Assembly: GCA_013365365.1 (NCBI GenBank)
Contig: JABVXU010000225.1
Coordinates: forward strand, 23,177 to 87,176
Length of the DNA stretch: 64,000 nucleotides
Reading direction: 5' to 3'
Origin: Cruorifilaria tuberocauda
Taxonomy: Eukaryota; Nematoda; Chromadorea; Rhabditida; Onchocercidae
In this document: positions 54,265-64,000 of the stretch, in pieces
Layout of the letters: each line of letters starts with the position of its first letter
How positions within the stretch are numbered: position 1 is the stretch's first letter
Notes under the pieces: model-generated
Database searches by the model: none
Told to the model about the DNA's origin: nothing
What the model saw: only the letters and a program-made list of their open reading frames with translations
Translations under genes and position numbers: made by a program

Positions 54265-56837
54265 TATAGTTTCCAATTGTAATCTCACTATGGCATCAAA
54301 GCAACGACAGCAACAACCGCAAGCAGAAGTGATAACAATTAACAGACACAATGGGTGACACTGACCGATAACAAAATTTTCATTCACTTTTATCAGTTTC
54401 ATTAATGGCTTTTAATTCTGAAAATTATGAATTAATTGTAAAATGTTCGGTGTAAATGGATAAAACAATTTAGCTATGAAATACGTTGTTGCAACACTTT
54501 TATTGTCAGCTTAAATAATGATTGTTAACAAATAAGACAATGAATTAAACAACAAACATTTACTAATTTCTTGCGAATGTCTCTAATGACAGAAAATGCC
54601 AAATTTCTTTTGGTATTCATGTGCTTCTGGCACTATAAACACAATATTTACTTTGAGTCATCTGAAATCGTAATTTTTGAGTTCATAATGACGTTTACAA
54701 TTTTAGCTGTTGAATTTTAGTCTGAAAAATGTTTAAGCATTGTGACATTTGAAGAGCACTAACGCATTGCATGAAGTGAAATGTCTCATGTCGCTTAGTT
54801 CACGATACTAATCTCTGATTTTCATTTTCATCAAATAGTATTCCAATTAAACTGAAATATAAAGTTGAGGGATGGCATGAAACTTCATTTTTTAGAGTGT
54901 TTGAACCAAAACTGAGTTCCAATTTAAATACCACCCACTTATTTATGCAACCGTTACCTTTCTATAACAGCTTTTCTGCTTTTACACATCAGAAACTCTA
55001 ACTAATCACTGTGATTTTATCGCTATATAAAAGTTTGGAGAAAGTTCATTTGACAGCGTGCACGACTTTGATGTCACCATATTTTCATAAATAGAGGTCA
55101 ATAATGCAATAAGGAGTGAATCTTGGTATGTAAAAATTGAATTTGCTTTCAATGAGCTAGCATATATACTAGCGAAACAAACTTTTTGGTATCTCACGTC
55201 ATTTATATGACAGAATGGATGAAATAATAAAGAGATAGGTTTATGAAAAAATCGATGGAAATTCTATACAATGATTATTGCTGTATTTTGTCAGCTTTTA
55301 AATTTTTCAAAGATTTTGCAAATAATTATGCAATTATAGAATGAGGAGAAACAACTGTTACGTCTCTCTCCTCATCTCACAATAGTCATAACGCCATGCT
55401 CTTGTCCTACGATGGTATTTTTCTATGAATGAATTTTATTTGAAAGGTAAAAAAGCATGAAGTGATACTTGCTTTTTCTTAACTTATCTTATATCCCTAA
55501 CTTTGCATATGACTCAAGTGTACTATGGTTTACTAGTCTGCAGGAACATGGAAGATATTCTTGTTATCACCTAATCTATCATCCACGTACATATCCGATA
55601 CATAGACGTAGACAAGACGTCTGACTTTGGCGCAATTAAATAATTTTCCTGCGGAATAATTTTGAAATACGAAAAAGAAATTTTCTAAATTCGACATTTT
55701 TTGATAATTATTGAATTAAACAAAAAAACTCGCTGTCACACATTTGGGCGACATAACTTGTTAGTTCAGTTAGCGAACGGGCATCTTCATATATATATCA
55801 TATATAAACAGAGTGGGCGAAGTGTCGTCAATTGCGCACGCGGACATTAAACGCAAATTCTGATGTACCAGCGTGGAGAATTTTACATTTTACAAATCTC
55901 TTCATTTTATTTCCATTCTAGCAATCTCGGGATTTTCTGCTTACTTCTTTGGTATATTTCAATTCGGTTATTTTAATCATGGTTATTTTCACCTCATTTT
56001 CTTTAGTTTTTTCTGGCCATTACCATTTCCAAGTTCCACAATCAAAAGTCAATCTTTACTATCATCAATAGCAAAGAAAGAGTTTTTTATTGCTTTTAAT
56101 ATAAATAAATGTAAAAAATTGCAGAGAACCTGCCATACACATATATTTGTCTCTGATAAGTCATTGATCTATAATGAAATAAAGAAAAAAATGCAAAAAT
56201 GCAATTCCGATCATACTCCATGTCAATACAGCTTTTTGTTAAATTTCGACTCGCAATCAAATATTTAAAACTCTTTTTCAGTCATAAAAAGCGCTGGAGG
56301 AAGGCAAAAAGCAAAATAGCATTCAGTGGAAATTCCATAGATGATAAAATGATAATAAGATGATAAACGAAAGAAAGATTGCTCTTCAAATTTTTACTCG
56401 AAGAGGATTTAAAGGGGTTGCAAACTGCACGGAAAGATGGGTAATAGAAATAAAATTGGAACTTTAAAAAAGTCAAATATATTTATGAAATGAAATTTAA
56501 AAATTTAGAAAGAAGCATATGACAGTAATGATATTATCTCAAATTTTTACTGGAAACTCTTATGTGATGAGAAATCTGATTTCTCTATATTGATTATTAC
56601 AACTTACTGTTGTGAAGAGATGAAATTCATTGGAAACCATGAATTTCCGACATTCTATTTTATTTTATTTTTTTGATTAAAAAAGAGTTTCAAATTGTTT
56701 TAAAATACTCATTACCAGGCAATAAAGAATCAATATATAGCAGAAAGCAAAGAATATGGGAGAATTTTTGCATGAAATCATTGCGCAAAAGCAACTGCTT
56801 GAAAATGGAAAGATTGAATAACATGATCAGATCATAC

Positions 56838-56908
56838 TATCATCATCGCCATCATCATTATCACCACTATCATCATTATTATCATCAATCATTATCATCA
56901 TTATTACT
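56838..56908. repeat. (CAT/ATT)n imperfect trinucleotide repeat
   Basis: Long imperfect CATCAT/ATTATC array. It produces a His/Tyr-rich open frame on the plus strand that is not a credible protein. Confidence 0.85.
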
Positions 56909-58977
56909 ATTTCAGCACACATCACAAAATTCCATTTCAAAACTGTCTTAATACCAGTAATTCTACGTTTTTTTATTGAAAAAAGAAGCTTTTTACATTG
57001 GTATGTTGAAATCTTTTAAATATTTTAACAAGAAACAGTAAAGCAACCTCATAAATTTTGCTGATTTTATTTCGTTCCATTCGTCATGAAACACTTTTTT
57101 AATCCATTCATTCAATCAGCAAAACATACTAACTCAGGCAATAAAACGGAACAAAACTTTTTGTCTCAAATTTTCACATACCCAAAGATGCTCTTCCACT
57201 TACTGCTTATTGAAATTATCGATAATAAATCTCAAAATTTTTTAACAAATCATTTTTTCTTTCAATTTTTTGAATAAACATAACGATAAATTTGCAATGC
57301 GATATTTAATCCTACTTTCGAGCACTAAATAATTGTCATAAGTATTAAAGCTTAGAATAGCCATTAAATGATAAGTTCAAATGATCAATCACGCATCTAT
57401 ATTTATGTTCTCATGAAAAATAAATCAGTTATTGGAATCATTCCTCAGTTCTTTTATCCAAAATTCATTGTTCACTTTGGGTCAATTAAATTGATAATGT
57501 AATCAAATTTAAAAATGTGTCCTGCAACTGCTGATGACCACATGACATTATTGTATCCATCAGTTCGTTGTATTCAAAATAATGTTTTATTACATTCTTA
57601 ATATCGATAGCGGAATTTCATCATGTAATGCCATGTAATTGTCATCAATCTTAATCAAGAAAATGATTTTATGGTTTAATTCACATATTGACGATAAATT
57701 TTTGCTTTGACAGAAATGACCTTTCAATTTACTGCTTTTTTCTGTAAAAATAAAAACAAGCAAACCGAGACACTTGAGACTATTCCAAAATATAAAAAAA
57801 CAAACTATAATAAACCAATAAAGAAAAAATAATAATTCAATATTTAATAAAGTAGAAATCAAAGGAACATACTTTAAAAAAAAGCAGAAACACCAAAATA
57901 ACAAATCTTCTGATTAGGAATCAGAAATTCTAAAATCAAAATAATTCTTGCAAACATAAACACTTCGAAAATATGGTTACCATAAACTTAAAAAAAATTA
58001 TCCTAATGTACTAAAGAAGCTAAAAACCTATTAATCAACAATTAATAATACATCAGCTTGAAAACCTAACGCACTTAAAATGAATCCACTTCTTATACTA
58101 AAAAACTAGAATGTGAAAAAGGCTAAAATTTAGAAATACGTCTAGTGAATAACACAAAAATAAAATTATATTTTTAAGCATCCAAATTAGCTTTCATTTA
58201 CTAGAAATCTGGCGAAATGAATTTAAAGTAACAAGAAAATTCTATTCTAAAATGGAATTCTATCCTAGAAAATGCCATTTTATGAAATTGTTCATCAAAG
58301 TGATTGTCTTGCGGATATGACATTAACTTATTTAACGAATATTTAATCCACATAATCACTTTTAGAATTAATGCTTCTGATATATTAAATAACTTTTTTA
58401 TGCTAGGAAAGGATGGAACTTTCAGCTGTGGACGATTGAGAAGTTTGATCAGCTTTGAAACATGTCCAAAAATAAATAAATAACGAAATAATTCAGGAAA
58501 AACAACAAAATCTACTCATCTAATTCCAACTATCTTTTCTCTCTTTCTCGCATAAAACACATATGATGCAAAGTTTTAAAAAAAGACTCTTTTAGAAATG
58601 AACTAATTTCTTAATAGGAAAAAAGATTTGCTAACAAAAAACTGCAAAAACACAAGCAATCAATTACTGAAAGCAATAAAATTTCTCTAATGTTATTTAA
58701 TTTAAAACTATATCATTTTAGAAATTTAAACACTTCTTCAACTTCCGGTTAAATGATCACGTTTTGTTCTTTTAATCAAACAATTTCCTTCATCTCTCCG
58801 AAAGCTATAAGCATCTGCTATGCATTTTATACACATATGTCTATGCGAAAAATTATTCACTCTTTTTCTTCTATCAAATTAAAGAAACTATGATTCGTTG
58901 GGCTTATATAAATTATTAATTTGCTCGAAATTCGACTGATATTTTCCATGAAGTTTTCGCGAAAGTATATCAATTGA

Positions 58978-59044
58978 GGTAGTAGTGGTAGTGGTAGTAG
59001 CAGTAGTGCAGTGGCAGTAATAGCAGTAGTAGTAGTAATTGTAG
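58978..59044. repeat. (GTA)n imperfect trinucleotide repeat
   Basis: GTAGTAGTGGTAGTGGTAG-type array interrupted by GCA and GGT units. Confidence 0.85.
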
Positions 59045-59492
59045 TACAGTGACATAGCAGCGAACGCTGCAGAGCAGCCGCACTGCATGAGAAAGTCCAT
59101 TGAATTGTTATGAAGAAGACAAGGAAATGCTGTTTTCAATGGGTCTCATGAAAAATTTTGTAAATAACAGTGAAAAATATTCATGTCATTAGTGTGTGAC
59201 AAAGAGATAAGCAGACGGCTAAACAAAGCAGCTAATGTTCACAATTTCAAATTCCTAAACTATTTCAAAAAAAGCATTGCCAAACATTAGACGGATTCCT
59301 ACTTGTGAATAGTTTAGCAGTAAGCAAATGAAATGTACTGCAAGTATTTTGGAAACTTGGTAATATTCGGCATTTAAATTTCCTGAAATTCGTCAAAAAA
59401 AACACTGTAGCTGACAGAATGAAAAAACAAACTTTAAAAAAAGTTGAAAGAGGAAGAAAAGTAAATAAAGTGAGGAATGAAATGATTACAAA

Positions 59493-59511
59493 TTGAATGA
59501 ATGAATGAATA
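59493..59511. repeat. (GAAT)n tetranucleotide repeat
   Basis: TGAATGAATGAATGAATAT. Confidence 0.8.
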
Positions 59512-60881
59512 TGTATATATAGAGAATGTAAACAGTGAACCCAAGCAGCTAGAAATGTATGCGTTGCATTTCCCAGCCCGTTAACCACTAACGAAATTCA
59601 ACAAAATTTCACAAAAATGTAAACTTTGGCTTTCACAAGCAAACAATTTCATTAAAATTTCAGATGCAACCCTAACTCCAACCCCGAAGCGAGGCATTTT
59701 CCTTCTGCCCCGCCGCCTCCAACTGATTGTTGCTTACTTAGATTACAGAAATGGAAAGAAGACAGATGTATCGTAAACTTTCTCCACATTCACCATTCAT
59801 GATTTATCTAAACAATAAGAAAATAGCTCACTGAAAAGTAACACATCACTAATTCCCCCAGTTCATTTCTATTAAAACTGTGAAATTCTCAACTCAATTC
59901 ATCTTGCAAATTTTCAAATTATCTTTTTTCTCTCAAAAATTTGGCTTTCTCTTATACTTTGTAGTTTTTTGGAATTCAACATTCAAAAATTTAACAGTTT
60001 CGTAGTATCAATATGATAAATTAGCAAAAATATATGTAGAGGAAAAAACAAAAAGGTTCTATCCGTTTCAGTATCTATCTTAAATTACTTCGAATTTTCC
60101 ACACGTACTTTAAAAATCTTGTAAATGAGAGAAGTTTGAAAGCCAATTGAAAGTACCAAAACTTTTCATATTTTAGTGGAAAAAAAATTTTAAAAAACAC
60201 CGATATTCTCGTTTATGGATGAAAGTTCTATGTAATAGATAAAGCTAGAGGAAACATGCATGATTTTCCATTTGAGATAAAAGTAATAAATAAGATAGTG
60301 AACATACTAATTAACGAGTTCGTTTTTCTATTTTACGGATTACCGTTCAAGCCATAAAAAATTAATAAAATTCGACATGCTAAATGATAGTTTTGGTAAA
60401 TTCTTTTCCGCTTTTGATCCCTATAGGAAGTATTGAAGCTTTTCTCTTCCATTCATCAGCAAGCACAGATTTTTTCCTGTATAAATCATAATCAAATTTT
60501 AATGACATTAAATAACCATTGTAGCATTGTTATTAAATGTTAAAATCTTCGCAACCATTCAATAATAAAGAAATTGAAACTTAAAATTTTACTTTTTTAA
60601 GTGCCATTACAGAGTACAAATGATTTGTTGATGCTTCGGAATGATTCAAACCGTTTAATTTTCACCACCTTCAAACTGTCAAGAAAGCATTAAAGATTTT
60701 GTCACTTCCTGTTGAGGGCAATTTATGGAAACACGTTATATTTTGTCATTGGAAGATCTGACAAAATAAAATTTAAAAAAGATATATAAATAGGTAAATA
60801 AATTGAGCTTATCCATAGAAAAGTGAATCTGAGACAGAGTTCAGCTTTGCTTTATTCATTCCAATTTACTAAATTATTTAG

Positions 60882-60905
60882 CATAGTAATATTAATATTG
60901 CTATG
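60882..60905. repeat. 24-bp near-perfect palindrome
   Basis: CATAGTAATATT joined to AATATTGCTATG with no spacer; a single mismatch between the arms. Confidence 0.85.
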
Positions 60906-63900
60906 AAAGATAATTCTTTTGAATCAACTTTTGCATTAGAAAACTATCAATGTAAGATTATCGCAACCTCTACATTGTGGTGAATCTTAAATGAATGTAA
61001 CTCAAAGGTGTAGTGAAGAAAATTTGTCAATATTACGCAGTAAGGTCTAACAGATCTTCTTTATTCATTGAATTCATTTCTTTTATTAAGGTATAATAGC
61101 TATGAACGACAAACATTCAAGCACAACTGATTATCCGAATATTATTTTCATTCTGTGAATAGTATTTTACTGAACGTACTTCTGGGATCTCCCAGTCTGC
61201 AAATGTATAGCTGTTAGATGTAACAAAACGAATTCTGATTGCTAAGTTTAGAAGAAATCAAGGAATCAATTCCAGCCTGATTTTCATTTCTAAAATGTCA
61301 GATAGCTGTTTTTGTTAAGAGTCTATTTTCATCATAATATATATCAGTAGCACTAAAGATATCGTCCGTAATCGAACAATTTTAATAATTCCATCAAAAC
61401 CAAAGGTTGTCTTTTGTAAATTAACAAGTTAGCTTTATGTAAATTTATACTTAACCCAATGTAAGCTTTCTTCGTCTACAGTAATATTGATCGCAATAGA
61501 AAATGTTCTTGGACGAGATGTTTCAAAGTCAATAACTATTCCAGTTGAATATCTAAAAGAAAAAAATATTTTTCCACTACAACTTCCGTTCCCCGCCCCC
61601 CGCTCTTCTCCTCGCCCACTCCATTATCTCCAGATCTTCCGTTCTTTTCATGGCGGCATTGACTAACAAATATAGAGCAGTTGAAAAATGGTTGCTTTAC
61701 CTTGCTACGCTGTTATTCGCGCTTCATGCATGCATTCACAAAAAAATTAATAATACAATAATAAAAAGTTCGATAAGGAAAAGGAAAGGCAATGAATATC
61801 ATTTTACGACTTTGCTATTTCATATAATTTGTTGTCGCTTTTTTCACTACAAATTTAATTAATAATTTGGTTCTTACAAAAATTAGGAATCAAAATTAAA
61901 TGAAACAGAAACAGGATGTTTGATATATAGGAAATATTTTGTTTGCAGATACATTTGTATAAAAATTTTGCGATAGTACTCTATTTTGGATCTACTTCAG
62001 ATTTATATGTTAGAGGTGAAGGTGGAAAACCAATGAACGAGATTCTTCATTTCTTACTTTTTAAAACTCCTAAAATTTACTCCATAATTTGAAAATTCAT
62101 ATTAATTTTAGAATAATTACCTTCTTCTAAAAATAAAAATTTTCAATATTTTACCTGAACACTGCGTTGCATTTCAAAGCTTTTAAATTTATTTATGATT
62201 TTATGAGTGAATTTGATTTTGCAAATGAGATATATGATTTAATCAATTGCAAAATATTACTAAAAAACTTTATAAATAGAAAAGAATAAGTAAATTAATT
62301 ATTCGAGTTTTAGAATACTTCAAAAGTTTTATTTCCCATATTATCAGTAAAAATTGCAATTAATTTTTTAAATAATTGATTTACTACAACGACTTTTGAA
62401 TAACAATTTATTTGTCAAAATTAATAATACAAATCTCGAGTAATTCTTACAAACCCATTAATTGCTATTTGGAAAAATTGCAATAAATTAGATTCGCTTT
62501 TGATTAGTTGGATAGGAAAAATTTCTATTCTCTAATATTTCGAGAAATAAGATTTTAGTAAACGTCATGAAAGTAAAAGTTCGAAACAGAAAAATTACAT
62601 CTATGACTGAAATTATAAAACGTTTCCTACTTAACTTTCCTGAAAAGACTTAACCGTTTACTAATCTTATGCAAGTGTTTTATATTTGTTTATACTACAT
62701 ACAAATTAATCATAAATAATTATATCAGTTCATATTTCTAATTCTAAACTATCCAGTCTAGAATGGTTTCAATTTTCGAAAGATATGAAAAGATTAAAAT
62801 AACTGGATGGTAACATATATTTCATACATTGCTGTAAACAGATAACTTGATCGTATTCATCTCACTGAGTCGTAATTTAACTCGGATTTGCGAATAAAAT
62901 AGTAAGAGTAATATTATAATAACAGTGAGAGGTATATATCGTTCGACGATGAAGAATTTATAGAAACAACGAGTAATTTACCATATATTTATCAATAGGA
63001 AGTGAATTGATTAAATAGTCGATGAATCATTCAAATAAAGTATTCAGTGATATTTCTTTCCTTCATTTCAACCTCATATTAATTATTATTTGGTGTTTGT
63101 ACCTCATTCATATCACACATTCGAAAGTACACTCTCCAACGATTAGAAATAAAGAACAGATGCTGAGATAAGTGAAAGAGTGATATAAATAAACGTAGTA
63201 AAATTATAATTAAAAATTATCATATTATTGTAAAAGATATTATCACATTTTATTCTACCTTATCAAGAAACTAAGTTTTACTGGTAACTGGTAATATTAA
63301 GCAGAGAAGCGTAAGATTCAACAGTCATCAGATAAGAAGTTCCTGTCAACCCTGATAAGAATAGCATGACCTACTGCTATACATAAAAATGAATTATGGA
63401 AGTGCGGAAAGATGTATTTCTCTAATGGGACAGTGTGTTGCTGTTACTGAATTTCTGCGAGTGGCGTTTAAATTAAGATGTAAATTAAACAAAAGCGAAG
63501 GCTTTTTTGAAGTGCATCATCGTTAGTTAATGAAAAAGATGGAAAAGTTTATAAAAATCTGAAATGGTTTCGAAGCGATGAAAAAAACAGAAAAGCTTCT
63601 ATTGAAAAGTGTCGTAATTTATCAAAAAAAAGGTATCTGTGAGAGAGGAAGAGAAACAAAGAGAAGGAGAAAAAGAAATAATGGGTGTATTTTTCCCTTC
63701 CTTCCTAAACTGTTCTGGAAAAATAAAAATTTCACACTTATATTGCACTTTAATATATAAAACATTACATGAAAAAAGATATGAGAAATAAAGGACAAAT
63801 TTTCGAAAATTTCATTTAAAAAGGTCAGTCCTGACGCCATTGAAAAAAAGTATTATTGCTGTACTTAACAGAACATATGGATAAGTAAACGAGCCAGTTT

Positions 63901-64000
63901 ATCTTTAATTACCATCTTGGCCAACCCTCAAAACTCACCATTGGACTATCAATCTTTCCATTATGGAAAGTTCATAAATTTTTTGATGTGAAACGAAAGT

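Larger units (their letters stand above)
49461..64000. other. 14.5-kb gene-poor region with many simple repeats
   Basis: No exon with recognisable protein motifs was found on either strand. The DNA is strongly AT-rich with scattered microsatellites (52.39, 54.24, 56.84, 58.98, 59.49 kb), a GC-richer patch at 53.75-53.83 kb and a C-rich tract at 61.58-61.63 kb (GTTCCCCGCCCCCCGCTC). It could be distal regulatory DNA or a giant 5' intron of the zinc-finger gene, or flank of a gene outside the window. Confidence 0.5.

Noticed and set aside
56673..56951. His/Tyr-rich plus-strand frame
   Set aside because: Translation of the CAT/ATT repeat array.

Overview
This window looks like AT-rich nuclear DNA of a nematode. 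Genes are split into many short exons. Introns are mostly a few hundred bases long, with GT donors and TTTCAG/TTTTAG-type acceptors, and several start codons sit a few bases after an acceptor-like TTTCAG, as expected for spliced-leader trans-splicing. The gene content (a CWC22/LET-858 homologue, a Fer-type SH2 tyrosine kinase, an SRT-like chemoreceptor, a divergent PP1 phosphatase, DNAJC11, a multi-C2H2 zinc-finger protein) and the intron sizes fit a clade III (spirurid/filarial) worm. That placement is inference. No bacterial operon, prophage, CRISPR array or recognisable tRNA/rRNA gene was seen.

Layout. 0.2-1.8 kb (-): CAAP1-like gene, divergent from 3.4-7.6 kb (+) CWC22 (756 aa as assembled, 13 exons). 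8.3-11.7 kb (+): SH2 plus tyrosine kinase of Fer/Fps type (525 aa, 12 exons), with an alternative start exon. 11.7-14.2 kb: spacer with a GC-richer patch and a spliced-leader-like sequence. 14.2-16.8 kb (-): seven-transmembrane receptor resembling the nematode SRT family. 16.8-25.5 kb: no gene found. 25.5-27.2 kb (-): BRI3-like membrane protein. 28.8-32.3 kb (-): DNAJC11 (575 aa, 11 exons). 34.3-37.5 kb (-): PP1-family phosphatase with a long N-terminal extension. 37.7-39.1 kb (-): single-pass membrane protein with an activin-receptor/Ly6-like cysteine-rich ectodomain, directly upstream of the phosphatase and possibly co-transcribed or fused with it. 41.4-48.2 kb (-): large C2H2 zinc-finger protein with a possible internal stop/alternative end. 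48.2-64 kb: gene-poor, with many simple repeats.

Exon models were joined by hand using conserved protein motifs, consensus splice sites and reading phase. Total coding length is divisible by three for the complete models. Exon edges may be off by a few bases, and first exons are missing where stated. The most interesting spots are the receptor-like/phosphatase pair (34.3-39.1 kb), the spliced-leader-like element at 13.03 kb, the tyrosine kinase with no tyrosine in its activation segment, the two-ended zinc-finger gene, and several perfect inverted repeats.
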